Assembly: GCA_037954325.1 (NCBI GenBank)
Contig: JBBMNZ010000035.1
Span: forward strand, 7,897,001-7,961,000
Length of the DNA: 64,000 nucleotides
DNA from: Fistularia commersonii
Lineage: Eukaryota > Chordata > Actinopteri > Syngnathiformes > Fistulariidae
Reading direction: 5' to 3'
In this document: positions 13,088 to 24,562 of the stretch, in pieces
Layout: every line of letters begins with the position of its first letter
Numbering within the stretch: position 1 is the first letter of the stretch
Notes under the pieces: model-generated
Database searches by the model: none
Told to the model about the DNA's origin: nothing
Seen by the model: the letters and a program-made list of their open reading frames with translations, nothing else
Program-made: the position numbers and the translations under genes

Positions 13088-13117
13088 ATGAAAACGCACA
13101 GACGTGAGAGGTCCCAG
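13088..13117 (+). CDS. possible first coding exon of an unrecognised gene
   Basis: The ATG at 13088 opens ten codons rich in basic residues (M-K-T-H-R-R-E-R-S-Q) and ends in phase 0 at CAG|GTAAGG, a near-ideal vertebrate splice donor. A TATA-like box lies about 225 bp upstream. The next exon-like element on this strand (21800-21887) also starts in phase 0, so the two could be joined in frame across an intron of about 8.7 kb. I do not recognise the protein. Short basic first exons occur in several zinc-finger regulator genes, but that is only an analogy. It may well be chance, since many donor-like strings occur in 64 kb. Confidence 0.22.
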
Positions 13118-13811
13118 GTAAGGAAGGAAGTTTACCACTGTCGTGTCGCGAAGCGAAATATCTATTTTATTTGTTTTTTTATTTATCTTTCCCTTTTGCC
13201 AAGACCGGCATCGGCACTTGACACCCTCAGCCTTGTGTTCCGCCCCGCAAGACTACCGAATCCTAAAAACCTTTCTCCTTCTCTAATTTTTTGTAAAGAC
13301 TTTAATTTTCCAGTCTCCGAAACTTCAAAGAACCGACGACTTGCGAGTCCACATCCCTCCGAGCGGTCTGTGATTCTCCATTCTTTCATTTTCGACGGCC
13401 CCTTCAGTAAATATGTGCAATCGCCCCGCTTTTCAAACAGATTCATCTCCCACGTATTTATTTTAAATGAATATTATTAGCCGGCCCGGCAAGAAAAGGT
13501 TCTTATGCTAATCCACAGGAATCGCAGGCATTTCCATTTAATGCCTACTTATAGGCCATTCTTTAACGACTATTTGCCTCACAGTCTTAGCAAATGAGCT
13601 CTGCACCCCAGACTTCTCTGCACTCATAATTTCATTGGAGAGAAGAAGACCCCCCTCCTTCCCTCGCTCCCCTTTTTTCACTTTGATCCCAGAATGTGTT
13701 TTTGAATCTGCTGGTTGTGTATTCGAACATCAATGGAGACGTGCACGCAAGTGCTTGCTTTCATTATTTTTTACAGAGATAAAAAGAAACAAAGGGGGGA
13801 GAAGACGGGAC

Positions 13812-13841
13812 GGGGAGGGGGAAGGGGGGTGTTGGAGGGGG
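13812..13841 (+). other. G-quadruplex-prone G-rich tract
   Basis: Four runs of four to six G separated by 1, 2 and 7 bases fit the G-quadruplex pattern (G3+ N1-7, four times). It lies in a purine-rich segment at about 13780-13890, roughly 700 bp downstream of the candidate first exon. Confidence 0.6.
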
Positions 13842-16800
13842 TTGGCGGCACGGTGGAAGGAAATGATGGCGGTGGAAAGGAAGGGAGGGTAGGTGACCAG
13901 GATGAGCCTCATGTCGCTGAGAAAGACAACGCTGCGCGTGAATGTGGAGCCGCGTCTTTATCGGACGACCGCTTCTTGCGTTATCCCAGGTTCCGACCTC
14001 CTTCCCGGCCACGCCGGCGTCCCGTCCCGGAGCTCCGTGTCGTTCCCTGAACCCTCATCCGCGTCAGCCGTGCGAGGGGAAGACGCCACTTCCGCTCGCT
14101 TCCGTCGAGCGAGTGTTTTCAACAACGCTGTGACGCCGTAGTACCGCTTTTTTTTTTTTTTGTTGTTGTTTTTTTTTTTTTGCGCTGACAGGTGTGCGCT
14201 CATATTTGACCTTCACCTTGAATCCTCCGTCCACCTCCGGCGCGGTACCCTGAACCGTGACTGTGACAAATAGGGATTGAGGCATCCCACAAAGATATAA
14301 TGAGTGATGGGGATTCTTTGATTCCTAGAAAGCTTTCATCTTCAGTCGAGACCTCCGCTGGTAGACCGCACTTTCTCTCCTCCCTGTTCGTCTTTGTCTC
14401 TGGCATTGATGTTGCATGGTTAAGATGAAGAAAAGATCTATAATATGGTCCCCGTTCTATTACCGCTCTCCTCCGCAATACTCAAATCCTTTCTCCCCGT
14501 GTTCACGGTTTCATAATTGGGATACCATCACTGAACCTCGGGAACCAATTTTACCTGTTGTAAGTGTGTGCTTGAAAGTTAGCGAGGCAACCTTTGGCGT
14601 ATGCAACAGCTCCAAATCATTATTGCTCGAGCTCATAACAACCCTCTGAGCAGGGCTTTTTGGGGAGCTTTAGGAGCACAGCGAGTCACTCGGAGGCGAA
14701 ACAAAGATTGCGTGATTTGTGGCGAAAAAGAAGCCAACTTGAAAGGAAAACAACAAAGGAAGCATTTGTTCTTTTTCTGCGCTTGCACCCTCAGTCTAGG
14801 GTTCTAATCTCTTATTGTTTCAAACCCAAACAGAGACAAAGGAGTCGCAGATCAAAACAAATGACTATCAAGCTATCAAACAAGCACCACCCTGCTATGA
14901 TTCCAAACGCTGACTGCAGGAGAGCGAGAAGAGAGTCGGAGTCAGACGGGTCGCGTATTGTTTCCAGTCACTTTGATGCAGAACTTAAAACGCAGGCAAA
15001 AAAAAGACACACACACACACACACACACGCACACGAAGACAAAAATCAAATATCAACCAGAAAAGAGAGGGAAAGGAAGAAGAGAGCGGAGAAAGGAAAA
15101 GAGCGGGTGACGTGAAACGTGCTCACACCGTTCACATGTGTGTCCTCGCCTTTGTTTCATTAGGTGGTCCAGCTGATAACCTTTATTAAGCCTGATCAGG
15201 AATTAAACTCGCGGGCCGGCGAAGCTTTGAAGCCGCGCACCGGCTCCTTTCCTGTTTGCGCGGTAAATGTAGGTTGTGGTGTGAAGATAAAGTACTTCTG
15301 AGGGATATTAAGACTTGAAAGTCCCTCGGCTATTCACTGGTACATATTTGATGTTGTTCTTTTGCTCCTTTGCTAAATTAGCATATCTTTTTCAAAGCGC
15401 CCCATGACAAATGTAATCCTCTGCCATCATGTGTTCACTAAAAGTCATAAATGATAGAAGTATATTGTGTACGCCGCTGACACATCAAAGTACGATAACA
15501 AGATTAGCGATGATGACTTGAGTTTGTTTTCTCCCCTCCCCTCCGCTCGCTTTATTCCTCATCACTGTAATCAGCGCCCATTTGCTCCTTCCTGTATTTT
15601 TTGTCTCTTTCATTCGAGGGAACATCACAGATCCCCGTTTCAAAGTCGTCTTGCCAGTTGCAACGGGGTGAGACAACCTTTGCCCGGGTTTCGTGCGTTT
15701 TCATTCAGTCTGCCTTCAAAAAAGTGTTACCGCCGTCTAATTTTAGTCGCTATCGCGACGTCTCTCGGCGTGACAGCTCTTTCTCATCCCACGCTTTTTC
15801 TCTCCCCAAATCGAGTCATGTGCGGCGGGTGACAGGGCAAATGTGCCACACTACTGTCGATGAGCGGTAGTCTGTAAGTTAAACTGCAAGGCACATTCTC
15901 CGTCTCATCACAGTGCACACATCAAAACAAAAGCCGGTGACAGCCTCATTGTGATCTATTATTTAGCCCCCCTCTGCATTTGATCACTAGTGCATGCCGT
16001 AGTGATGATCATGCAGATTAGGCCCGTTTCTTCCCGCCGCCCTGCTAAACTCCTTTACTTTCATTGTTTGGGGATCTACATTTTTTGCCTCTCTTGCAAG
16101 TGTCGTTATCAGCCTAAAGTGGTGATTTCCGAAGAACGGTGTGTTTTCGAAAGAGGGTTGACACTAAGGTAGCGATGCATTCATAATCAACGCGATATGT
16201 TGACCGTACACGCACGCGGTGACGACGTGCAAATGCATAATGAGTTATCATTAAATCACACAGTTAAGCGCGACTAATAATAGTAACTTTCTACATGTTT
16301 AAATGTTTCTAATTTCCTTGGGTTTTTAGAAATGAGTAAAACTGCCTTTTATATTCTTCTTTTTTGGGCGTAGACTTCGTATCACATCTCGTATCACATG
16401 TCTCGAAGCTCTAGAATAGTCTCGAGCATTAGCCACAAAAACTATCGTAGAGTGAGAAATCATGAAAACCGTTTTTGGCGTTTAGATTTGTCGCATCCAT
16501 TCATGAATGCGACACATGAACGTATCAGCGCTTCTTAAATGACAGGCTTACCTGGGATTCATTGCCATTCACACACTGTGAAACGGTGTGTTTACAGTTG
16601 TTTCACGTTACAACGGTGCGTTACCTGATTTTCTTGTTGTGCAAGTCAGTGTAAAGAACTTTATAAAACGTCAGAAAATACAGCTGAGGAGAGAATTTTT
16701 TGAATAGAACTTCAATGGAAAACTTCTTTTTGTCACTCATGTGCACGGTTTTCTCCATCCAGCTCCTGATAGATGAATGACTCACTTGCTATTTGGAACC

Positions 16801-17708
16801 TGTGAGTCCATTCATGAGCTATCAACTGAAATGAAATCCTTCATGCAATTTTGCCTAAACCCCGACTGGAAGAAAAAAAATCCAATACGTCTGATTTATA
16901 AATGTTGTCGGCAGAAGTTTGTCGAACTTTCTAGTGGACTAACTCCCCTCGAAAAGATATCAGTCGGGGTATTTTATTGGGTAATTATTCTAGAGAGGGC
17001 CGAAGGAAAACACCAATCGGAGCTAATCTCATTTGATTCCACACATGAATGCGGCTGCCTTTAACCTTAACCACTCATCTGTGCAATTGTTCGCTCAGTA
17101 GAAAGAGCAACTTTGTGTGTAATTAGCGGAAGACCCCTTTATGAATGGAATTAACATCATCTTTGTCCTCTCACCAGGAGTATAGTCCTAATTATCCCTC
17201 TGCATGTTCTGAGGGAGGCTAGATACACGCCGGAGAAGGACAATCGCATTCTAGCCCTTCTGCTGGACCTTGTTTGTCGGGAGGAAAAAAGAAATCGAGA
17301 AAGGAAGGGGCCGACTTTCTACCGACCAAATGAGGGCGAACTCTAAACGGCTAATTGAAGTCTGACCGCAGATGGGTCGTGTTCATTTTTTCCACCGCCC
17401 GGGTCACACAGTAGAATGTGAGTGTGTGTGTGTGCAGACGGTGTCCGCGGTTGAAATGCTTTCGGGGTCGGGGCGGGCGGGGGGGGTTTCGGGCGCTCGG
17501 AGACCAAAGCGAGGATCCGACGGCGGGTGTCTGTGCGGCGACGAGCTTCACCTCCAATTAAAAATGCTAATGTGACTCTTTTGTGGTTTCGAATGTGGAA
17601 TGATCCTCGGAGGCGGGGGTGCGCGTGTGCGGTGGCGGGGTGGTACATTACCGTCGGACGATGTAATCCTTTATTTGTCGCCGCGCGATGACACCCAGCT
17701 GAGCGCCG

Positions 17709-17732
17709 TGACAGTCCAAATCAATCATGTCA
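17709..17732 (+). promoter_or_regulatory. HOX/PBX/MEIS-like composite binding site
   Basis: TGACAG (MEIS/PREP/TGIF core), then five bases, then ATCAATCA (reverse complement of the PBX-HOX word TGATTGAT), then directly TGTCA (a MEIS core on the other strand). Close pairing of PBX-HOX and MEIS sites is the known architecture of many hindbrain and limb enhancers. It sits in unique CpG-bearing sequence with no nearby exon. Binding is inferred from the motif only. Confidence 0.45.
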
Positions 17733-18877
17733 CAGTGAGCCGCCATGAGTCTGCCCGCTAACTACCTCCACCCCCCCGCCGCCCCCGCTCCTCAACTTCC
17801 AAAGGCTTCACAACTCTAATTAGCTTCCCTTTCTCAACATGGTTCAGAAGGACATTTACGAAGGAAGAAAAGGGAAGATTCTCGAGCGGCAACGTGAGGC
17901 CCCGCAAACACGAACAGGTGGTCCGTCATCGCATGGTTCTATTTGAGCAGATAACAAGGATTATATGTGCAACGGTGGAATTTTGTTGTTTATTTAAGAC
18001 TGCATGGGACTGCTAAAATTGCAGTTTTTTCAAAGCGTGATAGTCTGCCTTGCTTCTCTACTATAATACTCTACTGAAACAATATAGAAGATCCCCTCCT
18101 CATGTGTTCAAGTATACACATATGAAGTATAAATACTATCACGTGGGAAAAGTATCACATTATGATCTGTAAAATACCACCTCTACCGCCTTCTTCTTCT
18201 AGAATTAATATAATGAATATATAGCGGTAATCAAATGCTGTGAAAGCTTCAGGTTAAAGTGCTTGTTGCAAGAAGATTTTTTGAGCAGTTGAACTTGTTG
18301 GGTATTTGTTTTCTAACTGGGAAAATGAACAGGCCGAGTAATTAACTTATGATGTCGAGTTTTAGTCTGAGCGGCTATACTAATACTATTGATTCGAAGA
18401 GTAAAGCCTGTTGTCGGTGTGACCTGGCCTAGGGTTTCCCCGTCATGCGTTTTTCTAAATGTCAGACTTGGACTGAGAATCTGACCATATGTGATGGCAA
18501 AAATTCTGTTTGTTTGGATTTTAGTAAAGCACAAAGAAGATTTAGACTTGCATTCACTCACAGTGTCTTCCAATCATCACACTCTGCACACATTCTGCTG
18601 CAGCCACTGGAGCATACACATTTTCGAAGAAAAAGGGCACCGACTTAACATTTGATCAAAATCAGGACATGTTTACACAAAAATGATTACTATGTTATAC
18701 ACGCTGGCCAAAGAAATATGCTTGTTATTGGTTGGCTCATGCAGACCTACTAATTCCCTTGTTCGAGCACCGGTGTCAGCAAATGACCATTGTGCTATGA
18801 ACCTCTGGAGTAAGTAAAAGAAGAAAAGCTTTGCAACATATTTTTTTAAACTCAAATAAGACTTGGCTAGGTATTTG

Positions 18878-18904
18878 TGTGTGTGTGTGTGTGAGTGTGT
18901 GTGT
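18878..18904. repeat. (GT)n microsatellite
   Basis: A GT dinucleotide run of about 27 bp with one interruption. It has no known role. Confidence 0.9.
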
Positions 18905-18955
18905 AAGCTTATGACTGCATTCATTATAACCAAACATAATGGCTAAGGTTATATA

Positions 18956-19235
18956 CAGGACTGTCTCAGAAAATTAGAATATTGTGATAAAGTTCTTTAT
19001 CTTCTGTAATGCAATTACAAAAACAAAAATGTCATACATTCTGGATTCATTACAAATCAACTGCAATATTGCAAGCCTTTTATTATTTTAATATTGCCGA
19101 TTGTGGCATCGTAAGAAAACTCAAAAATCCTATCTCAAAATATCAGAATATCATGAAAAAGTAATTTTCGTTTTTTTAATTGCATTACAGACGATAAAGA
19201 ACTTTATCACATTATTCTAATTATCTGAGTAGAGA
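18956..19235. mobile_element. second Tc1/mariner-type miniature inverted-repeat element
   Basis: The left end reads CAGGACTGTCTCAGAAAATT and continues into a subterminal stretch ending in TAAAGTTCTTTAT. The right side holds the reverse complement (ATAAAGAACTTTATCAC, then ATTCTAATTATCTGAG). The left end is preceded by TA. The right terminal 10-13 bp are degraded. The element has no coding capacity and could fold into a long hairpin. I recognise the terminal sequence as a widespread fish Tc1-derived MITE. This copy is about 280 bp and looks internally shortened. Confidence 0.8.
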
Positions 19236-20956
19236 ATACATGATAACCCAGTGAATCAGCGGGAATGAGTAGAACAAATGAGCAGGTTGCTGACACAGCA
19301 TTAAAAAAACAAACGCATAAATAATTAAGAATAGATAAATAAACAACAAACATTTGAAATAAATAGCAGCATTCTAAATAACTAGACTAATTAATGAATG
19401 AATTAAAAACGAAATAAAACACCTGTTAGTCAACCCACTGCGATATATACTTTGAGAAAGAAAGACCGAATATTCCCACCATCTACCAGCCCCATTTTGC
19501 CGAGATCACAGATTCGCTTAGTAAATCAATACATAATAAACTGCCAGCTTGAGAGACGTCTGGGGTGTGTTCAAAATTTCCAAGCATCAAGGAGGCACAT
19601 GTAGAAGTGTTGCCAATGATGTCATTACATCATCATTATGTGTATTCAATAGACATTACCACAAGCGTACGTAATAGTTTTTGAGTTATTACACTGCTAC
19701 TGTATATTAGTACTGGGTTGGACCACACCCAGTTTTCATTTTGATCTTCTCCTTATTAGGAGTAAGGAGTATGGATTAACATAAAAATGGATAGAGGCAA
19801 AATGTCAGGTCACCACCCTCTTGACCCTCTAATGTCCGGCTAAAATATTTCCTCGCTCCCTCGCTCTTACAACATGACCTATTATACATAGCCTTGACAT
19901 TTTCCTCAGAGTGCTAAAATGAAAATAGACTTTTGGTTTAACTTTTAATCTGAAAGGAGTTGTACTAACCAGTGACAATAAAAGAGTGCACCTTGGAATA
20001 GTGCACACCTAACCCACTGTCAACCCAACTGTGGATAGAGACAGTTTCACTTTTCAGACACTCACACCCACCTATTGTGTTGCTTTACTTGCTGAATTTT
20101 GACCAAAATTCCTGGCATGTTTACCATGTTTACTCTACTTTCATCACGCCGCGATCAGGATGTGACATTGCCGTGACTCTGTTTCAAGACGTCTCCTCAG
20201 CTTGAAACCATCAGCGTTGTCACATCCTGGCGATCTGTCGCTCAGCTGCACACGCATAAAGCTTGAAGATATTGTCTTCAGAGAGCGGCGTGTATGTGTG
20301 TGCGTGTGTCTCAGAGACAGAAGAGGGGTGCAGGGATATGAAGTAGAGTAGGGGCTTTTATCAGCTTCTGAGTTGGAAGTCTTTGAGGGCCTCCTCAGAA
20401 GCTCAGCATTTCTTCCATTGTTCTATTTTCATCCCTCCTTTCACTCCTGTCACATGTAAAATTACAAAAGGCCTCCTATACACCCCCCCCACCCCAGCCG
20501 TACCCCTCCTCTTCTCTTATATCCCACCCCTTTCCCCCATCTTCCAACGTCAGAGAGTCACATAACCCACTTAGTTTATGCTGAAAATACTTCACAACTT
20601 TACAGTGCTCCCTCCGCAAATTGGAGTACAGGCAAAGAACTGGAAAGCTGAGCTTGCGAACTTTTAGAGCAGGTTGCCTAATTTAGCGTCACAGTCACTC
20701 CTGGGTACTGTATTCTCTCGTGGTGCCGCACGCTGCGCACACATGGCGGCGGTGTTTTATGTCACGGGGCATTTGGTCTTCTTTCCGGATCGTTCGCTTC
20801 GATGCGGTTATGTAAAACCCCGGCGGAGAAATAACGTGAAAGATGCTCACGCCGCCTTACCCACGGGAAGGGTGGGGATGGGACCTGTTGTCTGAGGTGA
20901 TGTGTTTACTGTACATGTTAAGGGGAAACACTATCACTTCAGGAACTGGCTGTCCT

Positions 20957-20987
<31 letters not shown>

Positions 20988-21799
20988 GATGAATCCCCTG
21001 ACATTGGATACTGCTGCCTGCAGGCCATTAACAGGTGATGCCACTGTCACATCTCAGCTACAGGAGACAGCTCCTGCCCTTAAACTCCTTTCTCTTCTTA
21101 AATTACCCCTTATTTTTTGCAGTTATGTTTTCTTTGTCTAGTCCTTTTTTTTGCAGCTCCCCACCACACTTTCTGTCCCTTCTTTCACTCCTGCTCCTGT
21201 TGTCACCCCCCCCCCCCCCCCCCCTCGTTGCGCCTTAAGGTACGCAGGGACTTCAGATGTCAGTGGCAGATGCAGGAAAAAGAGGATTAGCCGGTCGTTT
21301 CCCTAAACATAAACTGCGGCAGGTGTATTGGAATTCCCCCAGCTCTGCTTTTGTGAGGATGAGATAACCTTTGATTTTTTTGAGACATCGCCCGGGAGAA
21401 CGTGAAACCAAAATGAGCCGGGGAATGCAAAACGGAGTTATGCTTCTGTCACAGACATATACTAAACATTAGCCACGGCGGTGGAACAGTGAACATAATA
21501 GGAATACACCACCGCAGCCCTCCCAGCTGAGTACCTGTCCGATGTAATTAAATATGACACACGCTCGTGCAAACAACAACCTGGTCATGTAATCTCTTCC
21601 GTTTACCTCTCCCATCACCCGGCTCCTCCCACTCCCTCCTCTCGCCCGGCTTCTATTTTCTTCATTCCTGCGCAGGAGATAACATGAGGTGATTTCAAGC
21701 TGTACTCGCTGCTTGAGAGCTCCTTCCTCTCCGTGTCAACGTGCCCTGCGAGGGTTCACATGGGCAAAAGGTGAATAAAGGTATCATTGTTGGTTGCAG
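19236..21799. other. gene-free stretch with simple repeats
   Basis: Unique sequence with a CA run (20963-20988) and a C run (21207-21225). The block at about 20700-20880 is CpG-bearing and contains an open frame without any domain. No mobile element was recognised. Confidence 0.45.
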
Positions 21800-21887
21800 G
21801 TGTGTGCATGCGCCAGGCAGGCTTTGGCAGAGGATCTGGAGAACAATGACTCTCTGTTGGAGGACACACCTGAGTCAGAGAATGGAG
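21800..21887 (+). CDS. possible internal coding exon, protein not recognised
   Basis: An acceptor-like TTGTTGGTTGCAG precedes 88 bp that are open in the frame starting at 21800 and end at GGAG|GTGAGA, a strong donor. The 29 encoded residues are acidic with a LAEDLENNDSLLEDTPESEN core, and the codons are balanced (GAG, CTG, GAC, AAT), more like real coding sequence than most frames here. The exon starts in phase 0 and ends in phase 1. Other exons of the gene are not identified. The candidate at 13088-13117 is phase-compatible. I cannot name a family. Confidence 0.3.
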
Positions 21888-22689
21888 GTGAGAGGGCTCG
21901 AACGCTGGAGATTACACAAGAGCAGACTTCATTGAACCCGAAGTGGGTGATGCAGGGAGGGTGGAAGGAGATAAAAAGGTGAAGGAACATGTAGGCACGG
22001 AAGGAGGAAATGACAGAAGGGATAAATAGCGGGAGGATCTTGCATTGCGGTAAAAAGTGGCTAAAACTTTTTCACAAACACATAATTGCTGGCAACATGA
22101 ACCAAACTGCTGACGTGACGAGGAAGGGTTTCTGGTGACGTCCCGTGTTTTTAATTATGCTCTGTCCTTTTAAAATGCTGTGTAAGTCGACGCAAGACGT
22201 GGACGATATATGGACTATATATAGTCTTCTACTGTGAAACAATGATCTGTAACCACAACTCTGCACACAAATCAGAATTTCAGTAAACTTTCTTCATCAT
22301 CAAAATGACTTTGGAGTTATAAACCTTGTGCCAAAAAAGTAGATTGATTCTTCTGAGACTTAATGCTGAGGGACATGTTTTTCATGGAATAGTTTGCTGC
22401 AAAATCAAGCGGCTGTTCATACTTTAAAAGGAATGTAAATGTGTGTGACCCAACCTGCTTAGAAATAAGTTGTGAAAAATTAATATTTTGACCTTCGCTG
22501 AAAGAAAGATATTTATTCAAGTTTTACAACAGCTTCACAAGTTTATATTTGTCCTTATTCTCTACTTGGACAACCAGGGGTGTGGAGGGTTTTTTCGTAA
22601 CATGCAGGGACTGGTAGGAAAACCAAAACTTTCAGAGAGAAGACGTAGCCGCAATTTGAACAAAAAAAAAATGTTGAAAATAATTATAT
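21888..22689. other. gene-free stretch
   Basis: AT-rich unique sequence. No exon or repeat recognised. Confidence 0.45.
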
Positions 22690-24050
22690 CAATGGATCAA
22701 TGGACAGAACACCAGGTGGGTCCTCGAGCTCAGGGACTCCACCGATCAGGCAGTAAGAAGTGCAAACACCAGGGTTCCTGTGGGCAAGTGGAATGCCCAA
22801 ACTGTCGAACAGGCTGTTAGCAGCCTGCGACACCAAGAGGTCGTCGGCAGGCAGGAAGAGTAGGAATAAGATGGCGGGAGGCGCCTCACTTCCGATCCAA
22901 AGTCAACCGCAAAGCGCAGAAGGAGATGGTAGTGGCGGAGGAAGCGAGGATGGAGGAAGAGCGTGTCAAGCTCAGGACTGTGTCGCAGCGCCCGCGGGGA
23001 AGCTGGACCACTTGGGAAGGAGTTGCCGCTCGGAACATCAGTTGGTCAGACTTGTGGAAGACGCCAGAGGCGAGGATTAGTTTTCTCATTCGCGCGGCAT
23101 ACGGCGCACTTCCCTGTCCCCGTAACCTCCACCAGTGGTTTGGGAATGAGGAAAACTGTTACCTCTGCCGTGCCTGCAACACAAGCCTCCGGCACATCCT
23201 GTCAGGCTGCAAGATCACGCTCTCTCAGGGGCGCTACAGATGGCGCCACAACCAGGTTCTGAGGAAGTTAGCTGAGGTGCTGGAGAGGTGCCGATAAGAT
23301 AACAAAGAGTCAGCACCAGCAGAGAGCAGCACCACTTTTGTTTCTGAAGGCAGAGAACAGACACGCCAGGCAAAGAAAAGCACCTCGACCCTTTTCGCCT
23401 GACAAGGAGTGGTAAATGAGGGTTGACCTGGACAGGCGGCTTCAGTTCCCAACAGAAATTACCACCACATCTCTCTTTCCCGACATTGTTGTATGGTCCA
23501 GCAAAGCGAGGTCAGCTTACCTCATTGAATTTACAGTCCCAAATGAGGAAGGGATCAAGGCTACCTTTGCACATGAAAGGCCAAATTCGCCGACATGGTT
23601 GCTGCGTGTTGGGAAGCTGGCTGGACGACCACCATCTGCCCCGTTAAGTGGGATGCCGAGGCTTTGTAGGCCTGTCAACCATGCAAGGAGTGACCGAAAT
23701 GCAGGTTGAAGAAAGCGGTCAAAGAGCTGGCAGAGGAGGTAGAGAAAGGCAGCTTATGGCTCTGGCTGAGGAGGAATGTCAGGTGGTGGGGAAAGAGCAG
23801 CTCGCCCCAACAAGAGCCGCAGGGGGTAACACCACTCAGCTGCAGGGAGTGACAGGGAGACGTCCCTGTCATTGCCCCGCCACCAGAAGACGCTCCAGGG
23901 ATAAAGGGATGAAACGTTGATGAATGATGGTTCCTGGCTGACGATCCTGCAGTGGGAGTCACTGCGGCTGACCCATGGGCACCGGAGGAGGTGCAACAAG
24001 CAGAAATGCCCAGCAGGAACTCCCACCCACCTGTACATTTGTTGCTCAAT
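22690..24050 (+). pseudogene. decayed retroelement C-terminal region (R2/NeSL-like, zinc knuckle plus restriction-like nuclease)
   Basis: Plus-strand frames match, in order, the end of a reverse-transcriptase-type mobile protein. A basic segment (22926-23300) contains a C-x2-C-x8-H-x4-C zinc knuckle at about 23163-23210. A segment at 23440-23600 has PDIVVWS and then LIEFTVP, resembling the PD-(D/E)XK restriction-like endonuclease of R2/NeSL-clade LINEs. A C-terminal stretch around 23648-23780 has VGCRGFVGLST and KELAEEVEKGS. These pieces lie in at least three frames (shifts near 23640 and 23700) and contain stops, so the copy is dead. No RT palm motif is present, so it is 5'-truncated. The clade is recognised from memory, and a domesticated or recombinase-type relative is possible. 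Confidence 0.6.
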
Positions 24051-24055
24051 GGACA

Positions 24056-24372
24056 GCACTGTGGCACAGTGGTTAGCTCTTCTCCATCACTGATTCAATT
24101 CCAACAGGGAGCCTTTCTGTGTGGTGTTTGCATGTCCTTCCATGTCTCCGGGTTCTCCTGTATCCTCCCACTATCCAAAATCATGCATTAAGTTAATTAG
24201 AGACCCTAAATTGCTTAGATGCGTGAATAAGAGAGTAAAGTTGTATCAAGATCTGGTCCTGTGATTGACTGGGAAGAATCCCACCTTTCGCCCACTGACA
24301 GTTGGGATAGACTTTCAGCTCCCCCGGACCCTGAGTGCAGGATAACCCCTAGAGGATGAATGAATAAATGAA
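24056..24372 (+). mobile_element. tRNA-derived SINE, near full length
   Basis: The head has an A-box-like TGGCACAGTGG and a diverged B-box (ATTCAATTCCAA). The body is shared with other copies here (TTTCTGTGTGGTGTTTGCAT, TTAGAGACCCTAAATTGC, GATTGACTGG). The 3' end is a GAATGAATAAATGAATGG tail. It was probably transcribed by RNA polymerase III and mobilised by a LINE. It begins within a few bases of the end of the decayed retroelement. Confidence 0.75.
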
Positions 24373-24481
24373 TGGATAATATTCAAGTTTTCAAAAGGTG
24401 ACATGCTTTAAAAGAATGTTATTGTTCCCCCAGTTTTTGAAAAACAAAAAGTTTTCAATCCCCTTGCCCCAGCTGCTGAAG

Positions 24482-24562
24482 ATGGATGGATGGATGGATG
24501 GATGGATGGATGGATGGATGGATGGATGGATGGATGGATGGATGGATGGATGGATGGATGGA
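24482..24562. repeat. (GGAT)n tetranucleotide microsatellite
   Basis: About 20 uninterrupted copies of GGAT, 81 bp. The same tetramer occurs in the 3' tails of the nearby SINE family, and the array lies 110 bp after such a SINE. Open frames across it encode only D-G-W-M repeats and are not genes. Confidence 0.95.

Larger units (their letters stand above)
13118..18955. other. unique sequence with candidate regulatory blocks
   Basis: No convincing exon apart from the candidate ending at 13117. A G-rich tract with four G runs lies at 13812-13841, a T-rich tract at 14149-14181 and a CA run near 15009-15029. Several blocks (about 13480-13630, 15140-15230, 17640-17830) mix homeodomain-type ATTA, GATA and E-box words in non-repetitive sequence, as conserved non-coding elements often do. 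Conservation cannot be judged from one sequence. Confidence 0.4.

Noticed and set aside
14660..15115. 151-codon frame on the plus strand
   Set aside because: Lysine, arginine and T-H repeats from purine-rich and CA sequence; no recognisable domain.
24482..24562. Array-like repeat that could be mistaken for a CRISPR
   Set aside because: It is a pure tetranucleotide microsatellite without spacers, in a vertebrate genome.
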